The translations under genes and the position numbers were made by a program. The notes beneath the pieces were generated by a model. The model was not told the DNA's origin and searched no databases. It worked only from the letters and a program-made list of their open reading frames with translations. Below are positions 37,574 through 46,147 of a DNA stretch of 64,000 bases, piece by piece. Source of the stretch: an uncultured Acetatifactor sp. (GTDB taxonomy: Bacteria > Bacillota > Clostridia > Lachnospirales > Lachnospiraceae); the NCBI GenBank assembly GCA_910584375.1, contig CAJUAH010000015.1:1-64000 (forward strand), written 5' to 3'. Within the stretch, counting starts at the first letter, position 1, and each line of letters starts with the position of its first letter.

Positions 37574-37629
37574 TTCCTTCTCCGTCCGTAAGTCTTTTCG
37601 CTAAGTGTAGTTTACCACATTCCGTCTCT

Positions 37630-38850
37630 TTACAAAAGAAATTCCCGGAAAATTTTATACAGATAGTCCCGGTATACCGCCTGAGCCACCGATTCCCCGT
37701 ATAGAAGGGGAACGTACCCCAGCTCCACGCCGTCCAGCATATATCGCACCAAACCCGCCTGTCTGCCCTGTTCCACCGGCGCCGTGGCCGAAGGAGGCAG
37801 CTCCGTCACTTTCTCCACCCGGCTGAGATCCCGGCCCAGAATATCCAGATAGCGAAACTCTCCCGCGTACACCAGGGGCACCTGCTCCTCCACGCCTCTC
37901 TCCAAAGGCAGATCCGGCAGCGGATCCGTGTTGGGATCCACATACATGGCGCTGATGTTAAAGCCATAGGTCAACAGCGTCTGGGCGTCCTTGAAACGCC
38001 CTTTGGGATCGGGCGCCCCCATGACCACGGCGATCATATCGATCCCGTCTTTTCTGGCCGTGGCCGCCAGGCAGAACTGGGCCTTCTGCGTGGATCCGGT
38101 CTTCAGCCCCGTGGCGTAAGGATACTGTTTCAGCAGCTTATTGGTGCTGCTCAGGGTAAAATTGACGGTTCCCTGACGGGTCTCATGAACGATATCTTCC
38201 ATCCAGATCTGGGTATAGTCATAGACCTGCGGATACCTGGTAATCAGCTCCCGGCTCATCAGCGCCACATCCCTGGCAGTGGTGTAATGCCCGTCCGAAT
38301 CGGTCAGTCCGCAGCAATCCTCAAAATGGGTGTCCGTCATGCCAAGCTGCTGGGCCTTATCGTTCATCATTGCCACAAAAGCCTCCTCGGAACCCGCGAT
38401 GTGCTCCGCCACAGCTACCGACGCGTCATTGCCCGAGGCCACGGCGATACATTTGATCATGGTGTCCAGCGTCTGTGTCTCCCCCTGGGCCAGAAACACC
38501 TGGGAACCGCCCATGGAACTGGCATACTCGCTGGTGATCACGCTGTCGCTCAGGCTGACCTTGCCGCTGTCGATCTGCTCAAACGTGAGCAGCAATGTCA
38601 TAATCTTGGTGATGCTGGCCGGACAGCGCCTTTCCGTCGCGTTCAGTTCAAAGATTACCTGTCCGGTGGACGCCTCCATCAGGATCGCGGACGGAGCCGA
38701 TATCTCCACCTGAGCCTGCACCGGCATGCCTGTGCCGACAAGCTGCAGCAGGACAAACCACAGTCCCGTGACAAGCGCCGTCAGGCGTCTTGCCGCATTC
38801 TTTTTCCGCGTTCTTTTATGTATTGTTTCATGTTGGGATCTCTCTGCCAT
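37630..38850 (-). CDS. D-alanyl-D-alanine carboxypeptidase (DacF-like)
   Basis: A 406-residue S11 peptidase, second of two in the window. It has a signal helix at about residues 22-45 and motifs CPASITKIMTL (SxxK), SGNDASVAVAEH (SxN) and GLKTGSTQKAQFC (KTG). The PBP5_C domain and a C-terminal amphipathic helix follow, as expected for membrane-bound low-mass penicillin-binding proteins. AAGGTG precedes the ATG. The sequence differs enough from the one at 33780-35147 to make a recent duplication unlikely. Confidence 0.95.
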   Translation of the reverse strand: MAERSQHETIHKRTRKKNAARRLTALVTGLWFVLLQLVGTGMPVQAQVEISAPSAILMEASTGQVIFELNATERRCPASITKIMTLLLTFEQIDSGKVSLSDSVITSEYASSMGGSQVFLAQGETQTLDTMIKCIAVASGNDASVAVAEHIAGSEEAFVAMMNDKAQQLGMTDTHFEDCCGLTDSDGHYTTARDVALMSRELITRYPQVYDYTQIWMEDIVHETRQGTVNFTLSSTNKLLKQYPYATGLKTGSTQKAQFCLAATARKDGIDMIAVVMGAPDPKGRFKDAQTLLTYGFNISAMYVDPNTDPLPDLPLERGVEEQVPLVYAGEFRYLDILGRDLSRVEKVTELPPSATAPVEQGRQAGLVRYMLDGVELGYVPLLYGESVAQAVYRDYLYKIFREFLL

Positions 38851-38921
38851 TTACGCACCTTCCCCGTTCTGTTCTACCACTAATATATGGGACAGCGGAC
38901 GCGCGTATGCACATTCCGGCA

Positions 38922-38957
38922 TAAAAACAGGGGCTGCGGCCTCTCCGCCACAACCCC
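38922..38957 (-). terminator. Intrinsic terminator after the CmpB-like gene
   Basis: GGGGCTGCGG (38930-38939) can pair with CCGCCACAACCCC (38945-38957) using a few G-U pairs on the minus strand, and TGTTTTTATG follows. It is about 18 bp after the stop codon at 38975. Confidence 0.7.
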
Positions 38958-38974
38958 GTCCGGTCTCTATGATA

Positions 38975-39568
38975 CTAATTCCACCTGGCTCTGAATTTAT
39001 CCACTTTTTCCGAAAGACGCTCCCGCTGCCGGGACAGATCCACATGAAACGCATGCAATAACTGCACGATGTAGTCGATCGTCACCAACAGCATGACCAC
39101 CCAGATCACTTTTGTACCCACCTGCATGGGAACCCTGTCGATGGCCTGCAGTACCCATCCATGGAGAAAAAACACGATCCCCAGGCCGTAAAATCCCCAC
39201 GCAACCGTACTCTCCAGGCAGATAATCCCCTTGTAGTTAAAGGGTTTCTCGTTGTAGTCCCACCAGAGTTCCCCAAAGACGCGGAGCATCATCTTGCCCA
39301 CCAGAAATTCAAAAGTGGTGGCGGAAATAGCGGCTACAATATAGAGCAGAAATCCGTTAAACTTCAACGGGCGCAGCAACAGATAGCCGATCACGGCCCC
39401 AAAACCGTAGATCGGGCAGAACGGCCCTTTGGCAAAGCCCCTGTTGGTCAGCTTTTTATTGCAGAACGACATATAGATGGATTCCACCAGCCAGCCCAAC
39501 ATGCTGTATACGATAAACGCGCCGATCAAATGGTATACATCCGTTCCAAACAGCTCTTTTGTCCACAT
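38975..39568 (-). CDS. Small polytopic membrane protein, ABC_trans_CmpB family
   Basis: A 197-residue membrane protein with about five hydrophobic segments. The pattern IVYSMLGWLVESIYMSF followed by LTNRGFAKGPFCPIYGFGA is the signature of the family named ABC_trans_CmpB (putative ABC transporter type IV), whose function is not known and for which no ABC partner is present here. I chose the ATG at 39568 because AGGGGG is seven nt upstream; an earlier ATG at 39655 lacks such a site. It lies downstream of rpsU on the same strand. Confidence 0.83.
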   Translation of the reverse strand: MWTKELFGTDVYHLIGAFIVYSMLGWLVESIYMSFCNKKLTNRGFAKGPFCPIYGFGAVIGYLLLRPLKFNGFLLYIVAAISATTFEFLVGKMMLRVFGELWWDYNEKPFNYKGIICLESTVAWGFYGLGIVFFLHGWVLQAIDRVPMQVGTKVIWVVMLLVTIDYIVQLLHAFHVDLSRQRERLSEKVDKFRARWN

Positions 39569-39659
39569 GTTCCATACCCCCTGAGACGCCGCGAACACTG
39601 TATCGCGACATGTGTCGGAAAGCAAAAGTCCCTGACCAAAGCCAAGGACCTTCATGTCA

Positions 39660-39836
39660 TTAGTTATATTTGCGCTTTCTTGCTGCCTCGGACTTCTTCT
39701 TGCGCTTTACGCTCGGCTTCTCGTAATGCTCTCTCTTGCGGATCTCCTGCTGGATCCCTGCCTTTGCGCAACTTCTCTTGAAACGACGCAATGCGCTGTC
39801 CAAAGTCTCGTTCTCTTTTACGATTACGTTTGACAT
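39660..39836 (-). CDS. rpsU: 30S ribosomal protein S21
   Basis: S21 is a small basic protein of the 30S platform. The 58-residue sequence SNVIVKENETLDSALRRFKR to the Lys/Arg-rich tail is typical. I chose the ATG at 39836. An earlier in-frame start at 39869 would add a non-homologous extension; the family nearly always begins with MSNVIVKE-like sequence. A promoter is clear at 39928-39955. Confidence 0.97.
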   Translation of the reverse strand: MSNVIVKENETLDSALRRFKRSCAKAGIQQEIRKREHYEKPSVKRKKKSEAARKRKYN

Positions 39837-39895
39837 GATTACACCTGACCTCCCTTCAGTCCCTTGCAAGCACCTTGACTGACTGGGTTAATATT

Positions 39896-39955
39896 ATGTA
39901 CATTGGATACCCATATGTACATAACACATTATACCACAAAAGTCAGATACGTCAA
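39896..39955 (-). promoter_or_regulatory. rpsU promoter and leader with repeated ATGTACAT
   Basis: On the minus strand TTGACG (39955-39950) and TATAAT (39933-39928) are 16 bp apart. Just downstream the self-complementary octamer ATGTACAT occurs twice, at 39915-39922 and 39896-39903, at a spacing of 19 bp. It falls in the transcribed leader, so it may be an operator or RNA hairpin. Confidence 0.75.
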
Positions 39956-39992
39956 CTGTTTTTTAATTTTTATTTTATGAATTTAAAAAAAC

Positions 39993-40844
39993 TTATTTTA
40001 TCCACTGTTTGACCGTGACCGGCAGGATGAAATCGGAATAAATGCCGTCTACGCCCTCCTCCATTCTCTGTCCGGCCTCCTTTTCGTCGTTCACCGTATG
40101 GACAAATACTTTTACGGCGCTGTTTTCCAGATCGCTCTGCTTTTGGCTGTCCCACCAGTTGGAGGGCATGACCAGAACCGGTATTTCCTTCTCAGTCATA
40201 AACTCCAATATCTCCTGTTTCTCGGGATATCCTATGTAATACAATGTCCATATCAGATTTTTAAAGGGGTAAACCGACATCACTTCGTCGTACATTTCCT
40301 TATAATATATCTGTACGATCACTCTCGAAAGCACATTCTCGTATCCGTTATCCACGGCCGTATTCACCAATGTCCGAAACTGTTTCTCTACCTCCGTAGA
40401 ATATTTTGTGTCCGTGACCATGTAAATGTCGGGATAATTTTTCATGATCTCAAACCAGTTCTCCAGAGTCAGCGGCGTGTACTTCCCATAGATGGGGGAG
40501 TCGAGAAACTCCTGTGCCGTCACTGCCCACCGCTCTTCCTCCGTCCATCCAAAGGCCTCTGCCTGCCCCAGATCCTGATACCAATCATGCCGCAGTACCA
40601 TTACCCCGTCCGAAGTAATCTGTAAATCTGCCTCGAATACCCGTTGCCCCAATTCATAATTATAGAGAAACGCCTCCCTGGCGTTGGTAGCCGCGTCCCC
40701 CTCCCATGTTCCGCCCAGCGCATGGCACACCACAGGGTACTTTTCATACCAGGGTATCCTCAGACTGCGCTGATGAAGAGAACCCATGATCACTGCCAGA
40801 AACAAATACGCGCCGACTATTCCAAATACGATTCTCTTTTTCAC
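39993..40844 (-). CDS. Glycerophosphodiester phosphodiesterase family protein
   Basis: A 283-residue GDPD-type TIM-barrel enzyme with an N-terminal membrane helix (signal anchor). It would cleave glycerophosphodiesters outside the cytoplasm, possibly polyglycerol phosphate. The first motif is HALGGTWEG instead of the usual HRG, then TNAREAF, and EADLQITSDGVMVLRHD holds the metal-binding Glu/Asp and catalytic His. The C-terminal VFVHTVND and GVDGIYSDF motifs are present. The start is GTG and overlaps the ltaS-like stop codon as GTGA, so translation is coupled. Confidence 0.88.
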   Translation of the reverse strand: MKKRIVFGIVGAYLFLAVIMGSLHQRSLRIPWYEKYPVVCHALGGTWEGDAATNAREAFLYNYELGQRVFEADLQITSDGVMVLRHDWYQDLGQAEAFGWTEEERWAVTAQEFLDSPIYGKYTPLTLENWFEIMKNYPDIYMVTDTKYSTEVEKQFRTLVNTAVDNGYENVLSRVIVQIYYKEMYDEVMSVYPFKNLIWTLYYIGYPEKQEILEFMTEKEIPVLVMPSNWWDSQKQSDLENSAVKVFVHTVNDEKEAGQRMEEGVDGIYSDFILPVTVKQWIK

Positions 40845-42841
40845 CGCGCCGCCTCCTCTGTTTCCTCAAATATCCCTTTTTGATACTTCTCTATATAGAG
40901 TTGATTATATTGGAGCATTCTGTACTGACATATCGGCTCCGTCTCCCACAGTTCCTCGATATTCACCAGCTTTCCGTCCCGATCTATGCAGCCTCTCTGC
41001 GTCAGCACAGGGAACTCTTCATGCAGCTCCATAAGATACTGATAAAATGGCGGCAAGCGCAGTCCCGCGCATTCCAGCAGCGCGGCCGGCAGATAATTGG
41101 CGCTCATATCGCCGTAGGTTTCCCAGTCCACATCATAGTTGGCCCAGATGACATAGGGCACAATATACTTTTGCAGATTCCGCTCCTGCTGTGTCATCTC
41201 CCTCCCCGCAAAGACAGCCTCATAAAAATTGTCCCCGAGTATGGGCTGATGATCCCCAAACATGCAGATAATCACCGGTTCCTCCACTTCCCGAAAATAT
41301 GTCACAAGCTCCTTAAAGGCGTCGTCCGATATCCTGATCAGATTCAGATAAGTCTCCACATCGTACAGATTCCCCGCCTCCCCGGCCGGTATGCCCCCCA
41401 CGCCCGTCACGGCGATCTCTATCGGCACTTCCCCATAGTATCCGCCATGGTTCTGGATCGTCACATCAAATAAAAAAAAAGGACTCCCCTTATCCCGGTT
41501 TTCGTATCTGTGTATGATCTCATTGTAATTGCAGGCATCGGAAATAAAACCTTTGACATACTCATACGGCGTCTCCCATACCCCCTGATGGATAAACTCG
41601 TCAAATCCAAAATACTTATACGCCCTGTCTCTGCTCCACGCGCCCTCTCCGCTGGGATGCATGGCCATAGTCGCGTAGCCCTGGTTTTCCATCACTTTTG
41701 CCAGGGAAGGCATGTCATGATCCACCTGGTTCTGATAGGGAATCACTCCAGGAGTCAGCAGCGATAAGGAATTGCCCGTCAAAGCCTCAAATTCCGTATT
41801 TGCTGTAAGTCCCCCCAGTATGGACACATACAGCCGCCCTTTAAGAGCATTGTCCTCCAGGCTGTCCAGAAAGGGCATATACGCCTCTGTTGTCTCCAAC
41901 TCCCCGAGAACGCGCAAATCGCTCCATGCTTCATTCATAATCATGATAACATCCGGTTTTTCCGTCATATTCCCAGCGGTCGCATAATCTGCCTCGGCCG
42001 CCCTCGCGATGGCCTGTATTGTCTTTTCGGAATACTCTCCGGGAACATCCACTTTGCTGTCCTTGAGCAAAAGAAAATAACTCATGCAGGCTCCGTTTAG
42101 ATTGCGGGTATCGCCTATATTCCAATAATTGATCACAAAATCTTTTCCCAGCGGGTTTTCCAGATCCATCACTGTATGATACCATCCCCCAATCAGCAGC
42201 GCCGCCGCTACAGATATTCCCACATGCACCCATTTGTGCATTTTGATTTGTACTTTGGAGCCCAGCACGATGAAAAACAGAAAATAGATCACGGAATACA
42301 GTGCCTCCGGGGAAAGTCCATAGTGATAGTTATCCATAACCGATATAGCCGTGCCCACGGCTTTCAGGTCGCTGGGCATCAGAAAATCCCCTCTAAACTT
42401 CCATATATAATATTCCACCAGAAACAGCGCCAGAAAAAAACCGCTCCCGGCCCCCAGAGCCGCCGCACTGCTCTGTGTAAACAGGAAAACCGCCAGATAT
42501 CCGCAGATAATAAAGGCAACCGTCAGCTCCGTTACGCCGTCCATGATGCGGCTCATATCCTGCATGGGCAGTTCCATCCTTTGAAATATCTTCGTCGGAA
42601 CAAAGCATAAATACAGTATAAGCAAAGGAACAGATACCCAGTTTGACAGTCTGGGCAGCAGTAACAGAACTCCGCTTAACAGGCTGAGTCCCAGACAGAT
42701 CACCAGTCTTTTGGGTATCCCGTCCCACGCTAAAAACGTAAGTATCAGCATAAATATCAGAATTGCCGATGAAAAAGCAAACTTCCATGGCCTTTTTCTC
42801 ACAGCTCCGATTCCCTGCGCCATAATACCCGTTATCTTCAT
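40841..42841 (-). CDS. LTA synthase family sulfatase-fold protein
   Basis: A 666-residue membrane phosphoglycerol transferase. The first 240 residues have five to six hydrophobic helices, followed by an extracellular alkaline-phosphatase/sulfatase domain. The catalytic threonine is in GGLTANTEFEALTG, and the metal-binding motifs include MIMNEAWSD near the start and MFGDHQPIL near the end. LtaS builds the polyglycerol phosphate chain of lipoteichoic acid; related enzymes add phosphoglycerol to other glycans. AAAGGAG precedes the ATG. It is co-translated with the GDPD gene and has a good promoter. Confidence 0.9.
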   Translation of the reverse strand: MKITGIMAQGIGAVRKRPWKFAFSSAILIFMLILTFLAWDGIPKRLVICLGLSLLSGVLLLLPRLSNWVSVPLLILYLCFVPTKIFQRMELPMQDMSRIMDGVTELTVAFIICGYLAVFLFTQSSAAALGAGSGFFLALFLVEYYIWKFRGDFLMPSDLKAVGTAISVMDNYHYGLSPEALYSVIYFLFFIVLGSKVQIKMHKWVHVGISVAAALLIGGWYHTVMDLENPLGKDFVINYWNIGDTRNLNGACMSYFLLLKDSKVDVPGEYSEKTIQAIARAAEADYATAGNMTEKPDVIMIMNEAWSDLRVLGELETTEAYMPFLDSLEDNALKGRLYVSILGGLTANTEFEALTGNSLSLLTPGVIPYQNQVDHDMPSLAKVMENQGYATMAMHPSGEGAWSRDRAYKYFGFDEFIHQGVWETPYEYVKGFISDACNYNEIIHRYENRDKGSPFFLFDVTIQNHGGYYGEVPIEIAVTGVGGIPAGEAGNLYDVETYLNLIRISDDAFKELVTYFREVEEPVIICMFGDHQPILGDNFYEAVFAGREMTQQERNLQKYIVPYVIWANYDVDWETYGDMSANYLPAALLECAGLRLPPFYQYLMELHEEFPVLTQRGCIDRDGKLVNIEELWETEPICQYRMLQYNQLYIEKYQKGIFEETEEAAR

Positions 42842-42903
42842 TTCAATCTCTCCTTTATCGGTTTTACTGTCATGCCATTTTCTTCCAACATTCAGTCAAA
42901 CGC

Positions 42904-42932
42904 ATTATATCATCTTTAAGCAGAGTTGGCAA
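42904..42932 (-). promoter_or_regulatory. Promoter of the ltaS-like operon
   Basis: On the minus strand TTGCCA (42932-42927) and TATAAT (42909-42904) are 17 bp apart, 63 bp upstream of the ltaS-like start codon. One of the CTTTAAGCA repeats lies between the two boxes. Confidence 0.75.
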
Positions 42933-42964
42933 TGCTTTAAGCATAGTTTTATTGTCCTAAAGCA
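42914..42964 (+). repeat. Three CTTTAAGCA repeats at exact 21-bp spacing
   Basis: CTTTAAGCA is at 42914-42922 and 42935-42943; CCTAAAGCA (two changes) is at 42956-42964. All three start 21 bp apart, which is two turns of the DNA helix, so bound proteins would lie on one face. The first copy lies inside the ltaS promoter spacer, and the third lies next to the TATATA element before the XRE gene. They are probable operators, most simply for the XRE protein at 43006. Confidence 0.65.
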
Positions 42965-43005
42965 GTATATAAAACAATACAATAAGATTAAGGAGGTATT
43001 TTATA

Positions 43006-43299
43006 ATGATTTATGGATTGGGAAAACGATTGCAGGAACAAAGACTGTTAAAAAACCTGTCACAAAAAGAAGTAGCCGCGTCCGTGGGTGTGTCCGCCTC
43101 TATCATCTCAAATTATGAGAGCAGCGAGCGCACCCCCAGCGTGGAGATCCTCATGGCCCTGGCCCGGCTGTACCACTGCTCTACCGATTATCTGCTGGGT
43201 TTTGACCGAGATGAAAAGGGTATGTTTTTAGATGTGTCTATGTTAAGTGATGAACAGAAGAAACTGCTGCAGCATTTTCTTTTGAGTCTGGGAAAGTAA
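43006..43299 (+). CDS. XRE-family helix-turn-helix regulator
   Basis: A 97-residue protein with an N-terminal HTH_3 domain (LGKRLQEQRLLKNLSQKEVAA through SIISNYESSERTPSVEILMALARLYHCSTDYLLG), followed by a short helical tail that could mediate dimer formation. AAGGAGG precedes the ATG. It is divergent from the ltaS-like gene, with phased repeats between the two. A longer frame starting at 42711 is not supported. Confidence 0.92.
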   Translation: MIYGLGKRLQEQRLLKNLSQKEVAASVGVSASIISNYESSERTPSVEILMALARLYHCSTDYLLGFDRDEKGMFLDVSMLSDEQKKLLQHFLLSLGK

Positions 43300-43312
43300 G
43301 TCCTATTATAAA

Positions 43313-43351
43313 AGAGAGCGGAAAGTATCGTTTTGATCTTTTCCGCTCTCT
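43313..43351. terminator. Bidirectional terminator between the XRE gene and alaS
   Basis: AGAGAGCGGAAA (43313-43324) and TTTCCGCTCTCT (43340-43351) form a 12-bp stem between two convergent genes. On the minus strand TTTTAT follows; on the plus strand GTCTTTCTC follows. It can serve both alaS and the XRE gene. Confidence 0.82.
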
Positions 43352-43379
43352 GTCTTTCTCTAATATTCTGCGTAGCCCT

Positions 43380-46037
43380 CTACCCCAGCTGACCCTCCAG
43401 CACGCTGGCCGCCTGTTCCACCGCCGCGGGGATGCCGGCCGGGTTCTTGCCGCCGGCCTGGGCCATACCGGGACGACCGCCGCCGCCGCCGCCCACCAAA
43501 GCGGCGATCCCCTTGATCAGATTGCCCGCGTGGGCTCCCGCTTTCTGCGCTCCTTCCGTAGCCATGGCGATCATGTTTACCTTGCCCTCTGCGCCGGAGA
43601 TCAGCACCACGACGCCCTCGCCCAGTTTTTCTCTGAGCTGGTCGCCCAGATCCCGCAGAGCGTTCATATCCACGCCGTCCACGCTGGCGGCCAGCAGCTT
43701 GACGCCCTTGACCTCCCGCACCTGATCCATCACATTGCCCAGGGCGTCCTTGGCGTTTTTACTCTTCAGGGACTCCAGTTCCCCGTGCAGGGATTTCAGC
43801 TCCGCCATCAGATGTTCGCATTTTTCCACCAGATTGCCGGGCGTGGCTTTTACCGCCTTCGCCGCCTCATGGATCGTATGCTCCAGATTCTTATAATATT
43901 GCAGCACGCCGTTTCCGGTCAGCGCCTCGATCCGGCGCACGCCCGCCGCCACGCCGTTCTCGGACAGGATCTTAAAGCTCCCGATATTGCCGGTGTTCGC
44001 CACATGGGTGCCGCCGCAGAGTTCCACGGAGAAATCCCCCATCTGAACCACCCGCACCTCTTCGCCGTACTTTTCGCCGAACAACGCCATGGCCCCTGTC
44101 TTTCTGGCCTCCTCGATACCCATGACCCGGGTGACCACGGGAATATTCTCCCCGATCTTCTCGTTGACCATGGCCTCCACCCGGGCCAGCTCCTCCTCTG
44201 TCATGGCCGCGAAATGGGTAAAGTCAAAGCGCAGTCTCTCTCCGTCCACATAGGAACCGGACTGCTCCACATGGGTTCCCAGCACCTCCCGCAGAGCCTT
44301 CTGCAGCAGATGGGTGGCGCTGTGGTTCTTGCAGGTATCGCTCCTTCGGCCCGCGTCCACCGTCAGCGTAGCCGTATCTCCCACCTTGATCATACCGCCG
44401 GTCACCGTGCCGATATGGCCCACCTTGCCGCCCATCAGCTTGACGGTATCCTGCACCGCAAAGCTGCCGTCCGCCGTGGTGATCACGCCGGTATCTCCGT
44501 TCTGTCCGCCCATGGTGGCATAAAAAGGAGTTTCCTCCACAATAACCGTGCCCACCTGTCCGTCGGTCAGCGCCTCCACCAGCTCGGTCTCCGTAGTCAG
44601 CACCGTCACCCTGGAATTGTGCTGCAATCTGTCGTATCCCACAAACTCCGTGGTCACGGCCGGATCGATGGACTCGTACACCGTCACGTCCGCGCCCATA
44701 TAGTTGGTCACTTTGCGGGCTTTACGGGCCATATCCTTCTGCTGGCGCATGCACTCGCCGAAACCTTCCTCATCTATAGTAAAACCTTTCTCAGCCAATA
44801 TCTCCTGAGTCAGATCCATGGGGAATCCGTAGGTGTCGTAGAGCTTGAATGCATTCTCGCCGGACAGCTCCGTCACGCCCGCCGCCTTCATCTCTTCCTC
44901 CATCTGCGCCAAGATGCTCAGTCCCAAATCGATGGTCTTGTCAAACTTATCCTCTTCCTGGGTCAGTACCGTCAGGATAAACTCGCTCTTCTCCTCCAGC
45001 TCCGGATACCCGTCCTTACACTCCCGGATCACCGTGCGGCTGAGATCCGCCAGGAATTTGCCGGATATCCCCAGGAGCCTGCCATGGCGGGCCGCCCGCC
45101 GGATCAGACGGCGCAGCACATACCCCCGGCCCTCGTTGGAGGGCATGATCCCGTCGCTGATCATAAAAGTGGTGGAGCGGATATGGTCTGTGATCAGCCG
45201 CACGGATACGTCCACATTTTCATCTGTCTGATAGCGCACCCCGGCGATCTCGCAGATCCTGTCCCGGATCGCCTTCATCGTGTCGATGTCAAAGACGGAA
45301 TCCACGTCCTGCACCACCACCGCCAGACGCTCCAGACCCATGCCGGTATCTATATTTTTCTGGGAAAGTTCCTCATAATGTCCCTTTCCGTCGCTCTCAA
45401 ACTGCGTGAACACATTGTTCCAGACCTCTATGAAACGGTCGCAGTCGCAGCCCACCTTACAGTCGGGCTTGCCGCAGCCATACTTTTCGCCCCGGTCATA
45501 ATAGATCTCCGAACAGGGGCCGCAGGGGCCCGCCCCATGCTCCCAGAAATTGTCGCAGTCGCCGTTCTCGTCCCGATAAAAACGGGTAATCTTCTCCGCC
45601 GGAACCCCGATCTCCTGATTCCAGATCGCGAAAGCCTCGTCATCCTCCCCGTAGACGGAAGGATAAAGCCGCTCCGGATCCATGCCCACCGTCTCCGTCA
45701 AAAACTCCCAGCTCCAGGCTATGGCCTCGTGCTTAAAATAATCCCCAAAGGAGAAATTGCCCAGCATCTCAAAGAAAGTCAGATGGCGGGCCGTCTTGCC
45801 CACATTCTCGATATCCCCGGTGCGCACGCACTTCTGACAGGTAGTCACGCGCCTGCGGGGCGGAATCTCCTGTCCCGTAAAATAAGGTTTCAGCGGCGCC
45901 ATCCCCGCGTTGATCAGCAGCAGACTCTTGTCCGTATGGGGCGGCACCAGAGAGAAACTCTTCATCTTCAGATGCTCTTTGCTCTCAAAAAAATCGAGAT
46001 ACATTCTACGCAGTTCATTTACACCATATGCCTTCAT
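43380..46037 (-). CDS. alaS: Alanyl-tRNA synthetase
   Basis: An 885-residue class II synthetase. The catalytic core begins with YLDFFESKEHLKMKS and includes the class II motif 2 region (TCQKCVRTGDIENVGKTARH). The editing domain has the zinc-binding NHSATHLLQKAL (HxxxH) and CGGTHVANTG motifs, and the C-terminal DHHA1 domain has GGGGGGRPGMAQAGGK. Length is normal. GGAGG precedes the ATG. A T-box leader could not be recognised in the short space before the recombinase remnant. Confidence 0.98.
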   Translation of the reverse strand: MKAYGVNELRRMYLDFFESKEHLKMKSFSLVPPHTDKSLLLINAGMAPLKPYFTGQEIPPRRRVTTCQKCVRTGDIENVGKTARHLTFFEMLGNFSFGDYFKHEAIAWSWEFLTETVGMDPERLYPSVYGEDDEAFAIWNQEIGVPAEKITRFYRDENGDCDNFWEHGAGPCGPCSEIYYDRGEKYGCGKPDCKVGCDCDRFIEVWNNVFTQFESDGKGHYEELSQKNIDTGMGLERLAVVVQDVDSVFDIDTMKAIRDRICEIAGVRYQTDENVDVSVRLITDHIRSTTFMISDGIMPSNEGRGYVLRRLIRRAARHGRLLGISGKFLADLSRTVIRECKDGYPELEEKSEFILTVLTQEEDKFDKTIDLGLSILAQMEEEMKAAGVTELSGENAFKLYDTYGFPMDLTQEILAEKGFTIDEEGFGECMRQQKDMARKARKVTNYMGADVTVYESIDPAVTTEFVGYDRLQHNSRVTVLTTETELVEALTDGQVGTVIVEETPFYATMGGQNGDTGVITTADGSFAVQDTVKLMGGKVGHIGTVTGGMIKVGDTATLTVDAGRRSDTCKNHSATHLLQKALREVLGTHVEQSGSYVDGERLRFDFTHFAAMTEEELARVEAMVNEKIGENIPVVTRVMGIEEARKTGAMALFGEKYGEEVRVVQMGDFSVELCGGTHVANTGNIGSFKILSENGVAAGVRRIEALTGNGVLQYYKNLEHTIHEAAKAVKATPGNLVEKCEHLMAELKSLHGELESLKSKNAKDALGNVMDQVREVKGVKLLAASVDGVDMNALRDLGDQLREKLGEGVVVLISGAEGKVNMIAMATEGAQKAGAHAGNLIKGIAALVGGGGGGRPGMAQAGGKNPAGIPAAVEQAASVLEGQLG

Positions 46038-46147
46038 GATGTCCTTCCTCCAAACTTATCTTTATTGTGATGCAAAATATGTTCCGCCAAATATCCGTTG
46101 CCGTATATCGCCGACTTTGTAAATACAGTTCCAGGCGGTATGCAACC

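Noticed and set aside
43530..46070. Open frame of 846 codons on the plus strand opposite alaS
   Set aside because: It is a shadow of a highly conserved synthetase gene in a GC-rich region and has no recognisable domain.
46038..46147. T-box or other leader before alaS
   Set aside because: The gap to the recombinase remnant is too short and no T-box core sequence or terminator/antiterminator pair was seen. The same holds for the gaps before glyS and thrC.
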